DNA from: Streptococcus urinalis 2285-97
GTDB lineage: Bacteria > Bacillota > Bacilli > Lactobacillales > Streptococcaceae
DNA length: 64,000 nt
Direction: 5' to 3'
Assembly: GCF_000188055.2 (NCBI RefSeq)
Contig: NZ_AEUZ02000001.1
Span: forward strand, 419,501-483,500
In this document: positions 8,365-17,655 of the stretch, in pieces
How positions within the stretch are numbered: the first letter of the stretch is position 1
Layout: each line of letters opens with the position of its first letter
Made by a program: the position numbers and the translations under genes
Notes under the pieces: generated by a model
What the model was told of the DNA's origin: nothing
Database searches by the model: none
Seen by the model: only the letters and a program-made list of their open reading frames with translations

Positions 8365-8862
8365 TTGAATGAGGGAGGAGATATTATCGCTAACACAACT
8401 ATTGTTGATTTAGTCACAAAGCTTGTTGAGCTAGTTATTAGGGAACCTTATGAGCTAGTTGATGTGGAATATGAAAAAATGGGTAGTGATTATATTTTAA
8501 GTATTTTAGTTGATAAACCTGGTGGAATCAGTGTAGATGATACAACGGAATTAACTGAAATAATTAGTCCATTGCTTGATACCATTCAACCTGATCCATT
8601 TCCAGATCAATACATGCTTGAAGTTTCAAGCCCAGGTTTAGAACGTCCTTTAAAAACGAAGGAAAGTCTTGAAAAAGCTGTTGGTTCCTATATAAATGTA
8701 AGTTTGTATAAGGCTATTGATAAGGTGAAGGTTTTTCAAGGTGATTTGGTTTCTTTTGATGGAGACCAATTAATTATAGATTATCTAGATAAAACAAGAA
8801 AAAAAACTGTTTCTATCCCATATCAAACTGTTGCAAAGGCTCGTCTTGCAGTTAAAATATAA
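8365..8862 (+). CDS. rimP: Ribosome maturation factor RimP
   Basis: About 165 residues. RimP assists 30S subunit maturation. Recognisable blocks are [29 protein letters not shown], the highly conserved [11 protein letters not shown], and the C-terminal SH3-like domain with GDLVSFDG. The start is unclear because no ATG is available. A TTG at 8365 is nine bases after AAGGTGAG and is my choice. The homologous start in other streptococci (Met-Ile-Ala-Asn) aligns with an ATT at 8383 that sits just after a very strong GGGAGGAG, so a non-canonical AUU start is possible. A TTG at 8356 is less likely. First gene of the nusA operon. Confidence 0.9.
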   Translation: MNEGGDIIANTTIVDLVTKLVELVIREPYELVDVEYEKMGSDYILSILVDKPGGISVDDTTELTEIISPLLDTIQPDPFPDQYMLEVSSPGLERPLKTKESLEKAVGSYINVSLYKAIDKVKVFQGDLVSFDGDQLIIDYLDKTRKKTVSIPYQTVAKARLAVKI

Positions 8863-8900
8863 GGCCGTCTGTAAAAAAAGAGAACAATCAGAAAGGAATC

Positions 8901-8936
8901 ATGCTTTTGCGTGAAGCAAAGCATCATAAACTATGA
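8901..8936 (+). promoter_or_regulatory. Candidate leader ORF with hairpin overlapping the nusA start
   Basis: ATG at 8901 is preceded by GAAAGGA and opens an 11-residue frame (MLLREAKHHKL) ending in TGA at 8934-8936, which overlaps the nusA ATG (8933) as ATGA. The first eight codons form a hairpin: ATGCTTTTGC-GTGAA-GCAAAGCAT, nine pairs with one bulged T. nusA itself has no Shine-Dalgarno (CATCATAAACT precedes it), so its translation may depend on coupling to this small frame. Function is inferred from the arrangement only. Confidence 0.5.
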
Positions 8937-10090
8937 GCAAAGAAATGCTAGAAGCCTTCCGAGTATTGGAAGAAGAAAAACACATCAATAAAGATGATAT
9001 CATTGAAGCTGTTACAGAGTCACTAAAATCAGCTTACAAACGTCGTTATGGTCAATCCGAATCTTGTGTTATTGAATACAATGAGAAAACTAGTGATTTC
9101 CAAGTTTTCACTGTGAGAGAAGTTGTTGAAGAAGTCTTTGACAGTCGTTTAGAGATTAGCTTGAAAGACGCTTTAGCCATTAGCTCAGCTTACGAATTAG
9201 GTGATAAAATTCGTTTTGAAGAGTCTGTGGCTGAATTTGGACGTGTTGCTGCACAATCTGCTAAACAAACTATAATGGAAAAAATGCGTCGCCAAATGCG
9301 TGAAGTTACTTTTAATGAGTATAAAGAACATGAAGGTGAAATCATGACTGGAACGGTTGAGCGTTTTGACCAACGTTTCATTTATGTAAATCTTGGTTCA
9401 CTTGAAGCACAATTGTCACATCAAGATCAAATTCCAGGTGAAACATTCAAATCACATGACCGCATTGAAGTCTATGTCTACAAAGTTGAAAATAATCCAA
9501 AAGGGGTTAATGTTTTTGTTAGCCGTAGCCATCCAGAATTTATCAAACGCATTATGGAACAAGAAATTCCAGAAGTATTTGATGGAACAGTTGAAATAAT
9601 GAGTGTATCACGCGAAGCTGGTGATCGTACCAAGGTTGCTGTAAGAAGTCACAATCCTAATGTGGATGCTATTGGTACCATCGTTGGTCGTGGCGGGTCA
9701 AACATTAAAAAAGTCATCAGTAAATTCCATCCAAAACGTATTGATGCAAAAACTGGACTTGAAATTCCAGTTGAAGAAAACATTGACGTTATTCAATGGG
9801 TTGATGATGCGGCTGAATTTATCTACAATGCTATTGCACCAGCAGAAGTTGATATGGTTTTATTTGATGAAACAGATAACAAACGCGCAACGGTCGTTGT
9901 ACCTGATAGCAAATTATCATTAGCTATTGGTCGTAGAGGACAAAATGTTCGTTTAGCTGCCCACCTAACAGGTTATCGAATTGATATCAAATCTGCTAGT
10001 GAATATGACCAAATGGAAGCTGAAAGAGAAGCACAACTGAGTGAAGAAAGCTCAGATTCAGTTGAAACACCAGAAAGCGATTCAGAATAA
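8933..10090 (+). CDS. nusA: Transcription termination/antitermination factor NusA
   Basis: A 385-residue NusA of the short Gram-positive type, without the C-terminal acidic repeats of E. coli NusA. Domains in order: N-terminal RNA-polymerase-binding domain (about 1-125), S1 domain (about 133-200, GEIMTGTVERFDQRFIYVNLG), KH1 (about 225-285, GTIVGRGGSNIKKV) and KH2 (about 300-350, LAIGRRGQNVRLAA), then an acidic Ser/Glu tail. It modulates pausing, termination and rRNA antitermination. The start has no Shine-Dalgarno and overlaps a leader ORF stop codon. Confidence 0.96.
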   Translation: MSKEMLEAFRVLEEEKHINKDDIIEAVTESLKSAYKRRYGQSESCVIEYNEKTSDFQVFTVREVVEEVFDSRLEISLKDALAISSAYELGDKIRFEESVAEFGRVAAQSAKQTIMEKMRRQMREVTFNEYKEHEGEIMTGTVERFDQRFIYVNLGSLEAQLSHQDQIPGETFKSHDRIEVYVYKVENNPKGVNVFVSRSHPEFIKRIMEQEIPEVFDGTVEIMSVSREAGDRTKVAVRSHNPNVDAIGTIVGRGGSNIKKVISKFHPKRIDAKTGLEIPVEENIDVIQWVDDAAEFIYNAIAPAEVDMVLFDETDNKRATVVVPDSKLSLAIGRRGQNVRLAAHLTGYRIDIKSASEYDQMEAEREAQLSEESSDSVETPESDSE

Positions 10091-10110
10091 TAAGGAAAAA
10101 GAGGTGTTTA

Positions 10111-10407
10111 ATGGCAAAGACAAAGAAAATACCTTTAAGAAAGTCTGTTGTATCAGGTGACGTTATTGACAAACGTGATTTACTTCGTATTGTTAAAACA
10201 AAAGAAGGTGACATCTCAATCGATCCAAGTGGAAAGAAAAATGGTAGAGGAGCTTATATCAAACTTGATAATCAAGAAGCTCTAGAAGCCAAAAAGAGAA
10301 AAGTTTTTAATAGAAGTTTTTCAATGGATATACCTGAGACATTTTATGATGAACTGATTGCTTATGTTGACCATAAAGTAAAAAGAAGAGAGTTAGGACT
10401 TGAATAA
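10111..10407 (+). CDS. ylxR: YlxR-family RNA-binding protein (DUF448)
   Basis: A 98-residue basic protein with the YlxR landmarks RKSVVSG, DLLRIVKTKEG and the GRGAYI motif (about 47-52). In most relatives the first motif is RxCxxC/RMCVGC; here it is RKSVVSGDV, so the cysteines are absent, as in many streptococci. The conserved position between nusA and infB suggests an RNA-related role. ATG at 10111 is preceded by AAAGAGGTG. It overlaps the next gene by 8 bases. Confidence 0.9.
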   Translation: MAKTKKIPLRKSVVSGDVIDKRDLLRIVKTKEGDISIDPSGKKNGRGAYIKLDNQEALEAKKRKVFNRSFSMDIPETFYDELIAYVDHKVKRRELGLE

Positions 10408-10702
10408 TCGAGAACGTTTATCTCATTTACTAGGTCTGGCACAGCGTGCTGGAAAAGTTATTACAGGAGAAGAATTAGTTGTTAAAGCAATTCAATCTCA
10501 AAAAGGAAAACTGATTTTTCTAGCAAATGATGCAGGACCAAATCTAAGTAAAAAGATAACTGATAAAAGTCATTATTATAATGTAGAAGTCTCCACAGTG
10601 TTTACAACACTGGAATTAAGTTCTGCATTAGGTAAACCACGAAAAGTGGTTGCCGTTGCAGATGCTGGATTTTCAAAGAAAATGAGGACTCTTATGGAAT
10701 AG
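10400..10702 (+). CDS. ylxQ: YlxQ-related L7Ae-family RNA-binding protein
   Basis: A 100-residue protein of the L7Ae/L30e family, which binds kink-turn RNA. Family blocks are [33 protein letters not shown] and [14 protein letters not shown]. It starts with a TTG at 10400 overlapping the end of ylxR, implying translational coupling. Its place between ylxR and infB is conserved in Firmicutes. Confidence 0.9.
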   Translation: MNNRERLSHLLGLAQRAGKVITGEELVVKAIQSQKGKLIFLANDAGPNLSKKITDKSHYYNVEVSTVFTTLELSSALGKPRKVVAVADAGFSKKMRTLME

Positions 10703-10721
10703 ACGAATAGGAGGACACCAA

Positions 10722-13553
10722 TTGTCAAAGAAAAGATTACATGAAATTGCCAAAGAAATTGGTAAAAGTAGTAAGGAAGTTGTTGAGCGTGCTCAATCAC
10801 TTGGAATGGCTGTTAAAAGTCATGCTTCTAGTGTTGAAGAAGCGGATGCTCAACGTATCACAGCTAGCTTTAACGATGGAAATTCAACGGTAACAAAAGA
10901 ATCATCAGAAAAGCCTAAGCCAAAAAAAGAAGTAAACGAAAAAACGCAAACAGCTACAAATTCGACAAAAGAGCAAAGCGAAAAAACAAATCAAACAGTT
11001 GTTGCTAGACCAAAAAGTCGTAATTTTAAAGCAGAACGTGAAGCGCGAGCTAAAGAGCAAGAAGCAAGACGTCAACAAAATGCTAATAAGCGACAAACTG
11101 ATCGTAGACGTGATAATCATCAAAATCAACAAGGTCAGTCTTCGTCACAAAATGGCAATCGCCAGTCAGGTTTTAAATCTGATCGTCGATCATCGAACCG
11201 CACTTTTGATAATAGTAGAGATTCACGAGGAAACCAACAACATGATTTCCGCAAACAAAGGAATCAACAGTCGTCGCAAGCAGACAATAAAAATCAAAGT
11301 AGACAACAAAGTGGTCAACGTATTGATTTCAAAGCAAGAGCAGCTGCATTGAAGGCAGAACAAAACGCAGAATACTCACGTCAAAGTGAAAAGCGTTTTA
11401 AAGAGCAAGAAGAAGCAAGACGACAAGCGAAAAAAGCTCAAGAAAATGCGCGAATTGAACGAGAAAACGCTAAAAAGCAAGAAGCGGTTAGAAAGCAAAA
11501 AGCTTCAGAATCCAAAGTTCAAAATACTGTTGCGCCTGAATCAGTTGCCAAACAAGTTACTGATACAAGACGTAAAAAACAAAATCGTCCAGAAAAATCA
11601 CGTGATTTTAGTCATGAAAATGAAGATGGACCAAAACAAACTAAAAATAAGAAAAGCTGGAATAATCAAAACCAAGTGAGAAATCAAAGAAATAGTAACT
11701 GGAACAACAATAAGAAAAACAAAAAAGGTAAAAACAACCGGAATAATAACAATACTCCAAAACCAGTAACGGAGCGTAAATTCCATGAATTACCAAAAGA
11801 ATTTGAGTATACTGAAGGAATGACGGTTGCAGAAATTGCAAAACGTATCAAACGTGAACCTGCAGAAATTGTTAAAAAACTCTTTATGATGGGAGTTATG
11901 GCAACTCAAAACCAATCACTAGATGGTGATACAATTGAATTGTTAATGGTAGATTATGGTATTGAGGCTCATGCTAAAGTTGAAGTTGATAATGCTGATA
12001 TTGAACGTTTCTTTGAAGCTGATGACTATCTACAAGCTGAAAACTTAGTTGAAAGAGCACCTGTTGTTACAATCATGGGACACGTTGACCATGGTAAAAC
12101 AACATTACTTGATACCTTAAGAAACTCACGAGTTGCAACTGGTGAAGCAGGAGGTATTACACAACATATTGGTGCTTACCAAATTGTTGAAGCTGGAAAA
12201 AAAATCACTTTCCTAGATACTCCAGGACATGCTGCCTTTACAAGTATGCGTGCACGTGGCGCTTCAGTTACAGACATTACAATCTTAATTGTTGCCGCTG
12301 ATGATGGTGTTATGCCACAAACAGTTGAAGCAATTAATCATTCAAAAGCTGCTGGGGTTCCTATTATTGTTGCTATCAATAAGATTGATAAACCAGGTGC
12401 CAATCCAGAACGTGTTATTGGTGAATTAGCAGAGCACGGTATCATCTCAACAGCATGGGGCGGTGATAGCGAATTTGTTGAAATTTCTGCTAAATTTGGT
12501 AAGAATATCCAAGAATTACTAGAAACTGTTCTCCTTGTTGCTGAAATGGAAGAATTAAAAGCTGATCCACAAGTAAGAGCTATTGGTACTGTTATTGAAG
12601 CTCGCCTTGATAAAGGAAAAGGTGCCGTCGCAACACTCCTTGTACAACAAGGTACTTTACACGTTCAAGATCCAATAGTCGTCGGAAATACATTTGGTCG
12701 TGTTCGTGCCATGACAAATGACTTGGGTCGTCGTGTCAAATCTGCTGAACCATCTACACCAGTATCAATTACAGGTTTAAATGAAACACCAATGGCAGGA
12801 GATCATTTTGCGGTTTATGAAGATGAGAAAGCAGCGCGTGCAGCAGGTGAGGAACGTGCTAAACGTGCCCTTCTTAAACAACGTCAAAACACACAACGTG
12901 TCAGCTTAGAAAATCTATTTGATACCCTTAAAGCTGGTGAAGTTAAAACAGTTAATGTAATCATCAAAGCAGATGTTCAAGGTTCTGTTGAAGCCTTAGC
13001 AGCATCATTACTTAAGATTGATGTTGAAGGTGTTCGTGTAAATGTTGTCCACTCTGCAGTGGGTGCGATTAATGAGTCAGATGTTACACTAGCCGAAGCT
13101 TCAAATGCTGTTATTATTGGTTTTAATGTTCGTCCGACACCTCAAGCGCGTCAGCAAGCAGAAAGTGATGAAGTTGAAATTCGCTTACACAGTATTATTT
13201 ACAAGGTCATTGAAGAAGTTGAAGAAGCTATGAAAGGTAAACTTGATCCAGAATTTGAAGAAAAAATTCTTGGTGAAGCGGTTATCCGTGAAACCTTTAA
13301 AGTATCTAAAGTTGGTACAATTGGTGGATTTATGGTTCTTAATGGTAAAGTAACACGTGATTCAAGTGTTCGTGTGATTCGTGATGGCGTTGTTATCTTT
13401 GATGGTCAGTTAGTCAGCTTGAAGCATTATAAAGACGATGTCAAAGAAGTCGGAAATGCACAAGAAGGTGGTTTGATGATTGATAAATTTAATGACCTTC
13501 AAGTAGATGACAATATTGAAGCTTACATTATGGAAGAAATCAAACGCAAATAA
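10722..13553 (+). CDS. infB: Translation initiation factor IF-2
   Basis: A 943-residue IF-2. It has a short N-terminal IF2N domain (about 1-50), a long low-complexity Lys/Arg/Asn/Gln-rich linker (about 60-350), a second IF2N domain ([17 protein letters not shown], about 365-415) and the GTPase core: G1 [10 protein letters not shown]3 DTPGH, G4 NKID and G5 SAKFG. The C-terminal domains bind fMet-tRNA. It starts with TTG at 10722, seven bases after a perfect AGGAGG; other TTG-initiated Gram-positive infB genes are plausible. The linker is A/N-rich and uses AAA/AAC codons heavily, producing several spurious frames on both strands. Confidence 0.97.
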   Translation: MSKKRLHEIAKEIGKSSKEVVERAQSLGMAVKSHASSVEEADAQRITASFNDGNSTVTKESSEKPKPKKEVNEKTQTATNSTKEQSEKTNQTVVARPKSRNFKAEREARAKEQEARRQQNANKRQTDRRRDNHQNQQGQSSSQNGNRQSGFKSDRRSSNRTFDNSRDSRGNQQHDFRKQRNQQSSQADNKNQSRQQSGQRIDFKARAAALKAEQNAEYSRQSEKRFKEQEEARRQAKKAQENARIERENAKKQEAVRKQKASESKVQNTVAPESVAKQVTDTRRKKQNRPEKSRDFSHENEDGPKQTKNKKSWNNQNQVRNQRNSNWNNNKKNKKGKNNRNNNNTPKPVTERKFHELPKEFEYTEGMTVAEIAKRIKREPAEIVKKLFMMGVMATQNQSLDGDTIELLMVDYGIEAHAKVEVDNADIERFFEADDYLQAENLVERAPVVTIMGHVDHGKTTLLDTLRNSRVATGEAGGITQHIGAYQIVEAGKKITFLDTPGHAAFTSMRARGASVTDITILIVAADDGVMPQTVEAINHSKAAGVPIIVAINKIDKPGANPERVIGELAEHGIISTAWGGDSEFVEISAKFGKNIQELLETVLLVAEMEELKADPQVRAIGTVIEARLDKGKGAVATLLVQQGTLHVQDPIVVGNTFGRVRAMTNDLGRRVKSAEPSTPVSITGLNETPMAGDHFAVYEDEKAARAAGEERAKRALLKQRQNTQRVSLENLFDTLKAGEVKTVNVIIKADVQGSVEALAASLLKIDVEGVRVNVVHSAVGAINESDVTLAEASNAVIIGFNVRPTPQARQQAESDEVEIRLHSIIYKVIEEVEEAMKGKLDPEFEEKILGEAVIRETFKVSKVGTIGGFMVLNGKVTRDSSVRVIRDGVVIFDGQLVSLKHYKDDVKEVGNAQEGGLMIDKFNDLQVDDNIEAYIMEEIKRK

Positions 13554-13590
13554 TCACTTCCTAATCAAATAAAAATTGAGGAGGCCAATC

Positions 13591-13938
13591 ATGGCAAATC
13601 ATCGCGTTGATCGTGTTGGTATGGAGATTAAACGTGAGGTCAATGAAATCCTTCAAAAGAAAGTACGTGATCCACGAGTCCAAGGAATTACCATAACTGA
13701 TGTTCAGATGCTTGGTGATTTATCTGCTGCTAAAGTATATTACACTATTATGAGTGAGTTAGCCTCAGATAATCAAAAAGCACAAACAGGCTTAGAAAAA
13801 GCAACTGGAACCATTAAACGAGAACTTGGTAAAAACCTAAAAATGTATAAAATTCCAGATTTAACATTTGAAAAAGATAATTCGATTGAATATGGTAATA
13901 AAATTGATCAAATGTTGCGCGATTTGGATAAAGATTAA
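13591..13938 (+). CDS. rbfA: Ribosome-binding factor A
   Basis: 115 residues. RbfA binds the 30S subunit during late 16S rRNA maturation and cold adaptation. The single KH-like domain shows [24 protein letters not shown] and YYTIM, typical of the family. The ATG at 13591 is six bases after GAGGAGG; the in-frame upstream TTG is part of that ribosome-site region and is not used. Last gene of the operon, followed by a terminator. Confidence 0.96.
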   Translation: MANHRVDRVGMEIKREVNEILQKKVRDPRVQGITITDVQMLGDLSAAKVYYTIMSELASDNQKAQTGLEKATGTIKRELGKNLKMYKIPDLTFEKDNSIEYGNKIDQMLRDLDKD

Positions 13939-13963
13939 AAAAGAGCCAGTTGGCTCTTTTTTT
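13937..13963. terminator. Terminator after rbfA, shared with the converging esterase gene
   Basis: AAAAAAGAGCCA-GT-TGGCTCTTTTTTT; symmetrical, so it can also end the minus-strand gene whose stop codon overlaps it. Confidence 0.9.
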
Positions 13964-14966
13964 AAGTACTTGATTTGATAATCTCTTGTCTAATCTGTTC
14001 TTTTGCTTCATTTGCTTCAGAAATTGGATAAATTGGATAAACATGATTCATTCCTGCTTTTTCGTAGTAAGTGACATCATGATTTCTTTCTTTTAACAGT
14101 TTAGCATAATCACGGATATCAGGATAAAAAATTTCTCTAGTCCCTGTAAAGAGAGAGATCGGTGCTAAATGATCAGTTCTTCCATTTTTGGGACTAACAT
14201 ATTCATGTGTCATTAAATCTTTACTTCTTGCCCAATATTCACCGACGCGTTTTAAACCCCAAGCAGATAAGATAGGATCCGTTTTTTCATAATCTTTTAT
14301 TTCTGGGTGTGACATGGTGACATCAAGCCAAGGCGAAAGCAGGATTATTCGTTTTGGTTGAAGCAAAGTGTAGGGTTTTGCTTCATAATTTAAAGCGTGT
14401 CCCAAACCCAAAGCCAATCCACCACCAGCTGAATCTCCCATTAAAAAGAAATTTTCCTGATTTTGTTGATGGAAATGACGGTAGACATTGACTACCTTAG
14501 GCATAACGGTATAGTAAGTGTTTCTAGGTGTCTTTGGATAAATAGGAAACACAATTTTTGCATCTAATGTTTGAGACAGTTCTTTTAACATGCTGATATG
14601 GTATGAAGTAGGATTATTTAAATAAGAACCACCATGCAGGTAAAAAATTGTCTTTTGTTTGGGATTGTGATGGTCATTCCAACTATATACTTGCATTCCT
14701 TCAAGTGATTCACTCTTTAGTTGACCATAGACATCATTATTAGTTAGGCTATAACCTTTGTCAGTTTCCGCTTGAGATTCATCAAGGTATTTCTTAAAGT
14801 CAACATCATCTTGTGGTTTGTAATAGCTCTTATCACCTTTTAACCAGAAGTACTGTTCAATAAGCCAGCTTTTCCATGATCTAGAACTGGCATAAGTGGT
14901 TTGACCAAGAGACATAAGAACAAGAACAGTCAAAAATAGTAAACATTTTTTCTTAATGGATAACAT
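13962..14966 (-). CDS. Secreted alpha/beta-hydrolase (HSL-family esterase)
   Basis: A 334-residue protein with an N-terminal signal peptide (MLSIKKKCLLFLTVLVLMSL, likely cut after TYA). The hormone-sensitive-lipase family signature is present: oxyanion motif HGGSY (about 129-133), nucleophile Ser in GDSAGGG (about 183-189), and a C-terminal His in GMNHVYP. Members hydrolyse short acyl or carboxyl esters. It resembles exported streptococcal esterases, but no substrate can be read from the sequence. Monocistronic, convergent with rbfA. Confidence 0.85.
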   Translation of the reverse strand: MLSIKKKCLLFLTVLVLMSLGQTTYASSRSWKSWLIEQYFWLKGDKSYYKPQDDVDFKKYLDESQAETDKGYSLTNNDVYGQLKSESLEGMQVYSWNDHHNPKQKTIFYLHGGSYLNNPTSYHISMLKELSQTLDAKIVFPIYPKTPRNTYYTVMPKVVNVYRHFHQQNQENFFLMGDSAGGGLALGLGHALNYEAKPYTLLQPKRIILLSPWLDVTMSHPEIKDYEKTDPILSAWGLKRVGEYWARSKDLMTHEYVSPKNGRTDHLAPISLFTGTREIFYPDIRDYAKLLKERNHDVTYYEKAGMNHVYPIYPISEANEAKEQIRQEIIKSST

Positions 14967-15067
14967 AAAAGTCCTTTCATATTACTGATATAATACAATA
15001 ATACTAAATAAGAAAAAATTGTCAAGGTAATTTAGTTTAATTAATTCAAAAAATCTAGAAAATTTGA

Positions 15068-15088
15068 TATTATATATTTACAAATGTA
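15068..15088 (+). promoter_or_regulatory. copY promoter -10 and cop box
   Basis: TATTAT at 15068-15073 is a plausible -10 (with TTCAAA at 15045-15050, 17 bases upstream). TACAAATGTA at 15079-15088 fits the CopY operator consensus TACAnnTGTA exactly and lies just downstream of the -10. Confidence 0.75.
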
Positions 15089-15109
15089 GATTCAAAAGGA
15101 AGTGATTAA

Positions 15110-15535
15110 ATGACAATTTCCGCATCTGAATGGGAAGTTATGCGTGTTATTTGGGCAAAAAAAGATATCAAAAGTTCAGAAATTATTGAAATTCTTCAAA
15201 AAAAGTTTGCTTGGAGTGATTCAACGATTAAAACATTGATTTTAAGACTTGTTGAAAAACAGGCTATATCAAGTCACAGACAAGGTAGAGCATTTCTTTA
15301 TACCGCTGAGATAAATCAAGATCAATTTCAAGAAGAAGAAATAGATAATGTGTTTTCTAAAATCTGTGTGACTAATCATAGTAAATACATTGCAAAATTA
15401 ATCTCAGAAACGCCGATGACTAAAAGTAATATTGAACAGTTAAAACAGTTATTAGATAAAAAAGAAGCTGTAGACACAGTCGTTTGTCATTGCTTACCAG
15501 GGCAATGTCAATGTCATCATCATCTTCAAGCTTAA
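15110..15535 (+). CDS. copY: CopY/TcrY-family copper-responsive repressor (orphan)
   Basis: A 141-residue BlaI/MecI-type winged-helix repressor. The N-terminal DNA-binding domain is WEVMRVIWAKKDIKSSEI...SDSTIKTLILRLVEK (about 8-55). The C-terminal metal motif is CHCxxxxCxC (VVCHCLPGQCQCHHH), as in CopY, where Zn or Cu(I) binding switches DNA affinity. A matching cop box precedes the gene. In streptococci copY is normally followed by copA and copZ; here a strong terminator follows after a few bases and no copper ATPase or chaperone is present, so this is an orphan or relocated regulator. Confidence 0.9.
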   Translation: MTISASEWEVMRVIWAKKDIKSSEIIEILQKKFAWSDSTIKTLILRLVEKQAISSHRQGRAFLYTAEINQDQFQEEEIDNVFSKICVTNHSKYIAKLISETPMTKSNIEQLKQLLDKKEAVDTVVCHCLPGQCQCHHHLQA

Positions 15536-15567
15536 AAAGTAGCTAACTCTTTTAGCTACTTTTTTTA
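15534..15567. terminator. Terminator after copY
   Basis: AAAAAGTAGCTAA-CTCT-TTAGCTACTTTTTTT; bidirectional, and also ends the minus-strand pseudogene. Confidence 0.9.
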
Positions 15568-16020
15568 TTAACGTTGACTATTTGGAATTGCAAACCGGTG
15601 GTTTCCCCATTGACGGTCATGAGTTGCTTTCGCTTCATTTAGAATACGTTCAATGGATCCAAATGTGTAATATCCTTCTTTATAATCACTTAACTTTTTG
15701 AGATAGGAATCTACTTGTGAATCTGATAGTCCACCATACTTGCCGTCTTTCATATTTTGAATTTCAGATACAGCCTTAGCATAGACGTCATCTAATTGTT
15801 TGTTACTCTCAATATCACTTGTTACTTTGCTTTTTTCTTCTTATTGGGCAAATGCTTGACGACTGGTTTTTTCAGCATTTCTTTTATCAGCTTGTTCTTT
15901 CTTCCATTTTTCGTATCTTACTTTAAAACTGTCAGTTTGTTTAGCACTTACCTGTGTAGCTGTTGCAAAAGTGGTTGCAGTTAAAAGAGTTACTGCAGAT
16001 GTTAATAATAATTTCTTCAT
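15568..16020 (-). pseudogene. Small secreted protein, broken by an in-frame stop
   Basis: Read through, the minus frame from 16020 gives about 150 residues. A clear signal peptide (MKKLLLTSAVTLLTATTFA, cut near QVSA-KQ) leads to a charged helical region (RYEKWKKEQADKRNAEK) and a C-terminal domain ending DRQWGNHRFAIPNSQR. TAA at 15841-15843 (codon 60) interrupts it between AFAQ and EEKSK; the frame is otherwise open on both sides, so a single base change explains it. The 59-residue remnant would be exported but lack the C-terminal domain. I do not recognise the family. A ribosome site (AAAGGTT on the minus strand) remains. Confidence 0.75.
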
Positions 16021-16125
16021 TATTGTAACCTTTCTTTAATAAAATAATGAATTAATCATACTAAAAATAAGTCATTGTGTAAATATTGTATCAATAAAAC
16101 AACACTAAAGTTATTATCAATATAC

Positions 16126-16153
16126 TTTACACATCATTTTTTCGTGATAAACT
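16126..16153 (+). promoter_or_regulatory. Promoter of the TRIC channel - HAD phosphatase operon
   Basis: TTTACA (16126-16131), a 16-base spacer, and extended -10 TGATAAACT (16145-16153). Confidence 0.6.
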
Positions 16154-16181
16154 AGTATTAGAAGAAGAGTTGGAGGGGAAA

Positions 16182-16808
16182 ATGGCCATTAATGTTTGGG
16201 ATATTCTCAGTATCATTGGCACAATTGCTTTTGCACTTTCAGGTGCTATTGTAGCAATGGAAGAAGAATTTGATATCTTAGGTATATTTGTTTTAGGATT
16301 TGTCACAGCTTTTGGTGGTGGTGCTATTAGAAACGTTCTAATTGGTCTTCCTATAAATGCATTATGGGGACAAGGTCCAGAGTTTCATTTTGCCTTAGGT
16401 GCAATGATTATTATTATGTTATTCCCGAAAGTTGTTGCAAAAGGTTGGGTCAGAGCAGAAGTCTTAACTGATGCTATTGGTTTAGCAGCCTTTAGTGTTC
16501 AAGGAGCTCTTCATGCGGTTAGATTAGAACAGCCTCTTAGTGCAGTTATTGTTGCTGCTGTTTTAACAGGTGCTGGTGGTGGTGTCGTAAGAGATGTTTT
16601 GGCAGGTCGAAAACCAAATGTTTTACGAAGTGAAGTTTATGCTGGATGGTCGATTATTGCTGGTTTAGTACTTTTCTTTAAAATAGCGACAACGGACATC
16701 GAATACTATGTATTGGTAGTAGTTTTAACGGCTCTTCGGATGATAGGTAATAAGAAAAAGTGGCATTTGCCTAAAATTAATTGGAAACAAGATAAGGAGA
16801 ACACATGA
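16182..16808 (+). CDS. TRIC-type cation channel family protein (UPF0126)
   Basis: A 208-residue membrane protein with seven hydrophobic segments and an internal repeat. Each half carries the Gly-rich signature, FGGGAIRNVL (about 45-54) and AGGGVVRDVL (about 130-139), typical of bacterial UPF0126/YadS proteins. These are trimeric intracellular cation channel homologues; some relatives have been proposed to carry glycine. The start is the ATG at 16182, preceded by GGAGGGG; an in-frame TTG at 16170 is inside that ribosome site. It overlaps the next gene by 4 bases (ATGA). Confidence 0.88.
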   Translation: MAINVWDILSIIGTIAFALSGAIVAMEEEFDILGIFVLGFVTAFGGGAIRNVLIGLPINALWGQGPEFHFALGAMIIIMLFPKVVAKGWVRAEVLTDAIGLAAFSVQGALHAVRLEQPLSAVIVAAVLTGAGGGVVRDVLAGRKPNVLRSEVYAGWSIIAGLVLFFKIATTDIEYYVLVVVLTALRMIGNKKKWHLPKINWKQDKENT

Positions 16809-17626
16809 TTAAACTCATTGCAATCGATTTGGATGGAACATTATTAAATTCTGAGAAAAAAATTCCTAAAAAAAATAGTGAAGCTATTAAAGCAGCTGTA
16901 GAAGCTGGTGTCAAAATTGTTCTTTGTACTGGTAGACCAAAATCAGGAACAAAACCATTCTTTGAACAACTAGGATTAGGATTACAAAATGAAGAATATG
17001 TTATTTTAAATAATGGCTGTTCCACTTATAGTACTAAAAATTGGGAGCTTGTTGCTTATCACCAATTAACGCCACGCCAGATAGAAGCACTTCAAAGCCT
17101 GACTCTTTCTTTTCCAGAAATAGAATTAACGGTAACTGGTGAAAATACTTATTTTTCAGTATCTGAAAGAGTCTCTAAGCTTGTATCTGATGATGCAAAA
17201 TCTGTTTTTACAACATGTCAAGCTGCAAGTATTGAGGCTATTGAAGCATCACAAGAAATTCTTTTTCAAGCAATGTATATGGGGCCAGAAGAAGCTTTAG
17301 ATGTTTTTGAAAAACAATATGGTCCAGAATTAAGAAATGCCTATAGTCCAGTTCGTAGTCAAAAACATATCTATGAAGTGATGCCAAAAGATGTGACCAA
17401 AGCTACTGGACTAAGAGAATTAGCAGTTGTACTAGGTATTGATCCAGAAGAAATTATGGCATTAGGTGATGCTGCAAATGATTTAGAAATGTTGCAATTT
17501 GCAGGTTTAAGTGTAGCAATGGGAAATGCAAGTCAAAAGGTAAAAGATAACTGTGACGTCATCACACTTGATAATGATCAAGCTGGTGTTGGAGAGGCCA
17601 TCTATAAGTACGTTTTAAATAACTAA
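16805..17626 (+). CDS. Cof-type HAD-IIB family phosphatase
   Basis: A 273-residue haloacid-dehalogenase hydrolase. Motif I is DLDGTLL with nucleophile Asp8, motif II is CTGR, motif III is a Lys in the RSQKH/EVMPKDVTK region, and motif IV is GDAANDLEML. The C2B cap places it with Cof/YidA sugar-phosphate or flavin-precursor phosphatases. It overlaps the channel gene by ATGA, so translation is coupled. The substrate is not predictable. Confidence 0.9.
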   Translation: MIKLIAIDLDGTLLNSEKKIPKKNSEAIKAAVEAGVKIVLCTGRPKSGTKPFFEQLGLGLQNEEYVILNNGCSTYSTKNWELVAYHQLTPRQIEALQSLTLSFPEIELTVTGENTYFSVSERVSKLVSDDAKSVFTTCQAASIEAIEASQEILFQAMYMGPEEALDVFEKQYGPELRNAYSPVRSQKHIYEVMPKDVTKATGLRELAVVLGIDPEEIMALGDAANDLEMLQFAGLSVAMGNASQKVKDNCDVITLDNDQAGVGEAIYKYVLNN

Positions 17627-17655
17627 AAAAAACTCTAGTAAACTAGAGTTTTTTT
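17625..17655. terminator. Bidirectional terminator between HAD phosphatase and TetR genes
   Basis: AAACTCTAGT-AA-ACTAGAGTTT with flanking A and T tracts. The TetR stop codon at 17654 lies in the T tract. Confidence 0.9.

Noticed and set aside
10905..11841. Several open frames on both strands inside the infB linker
   Set aside because: The infB low-complexity Lys/Asn/Gln-rich region keeps other frames open by composition; none has a ribosome site or family resemblance.
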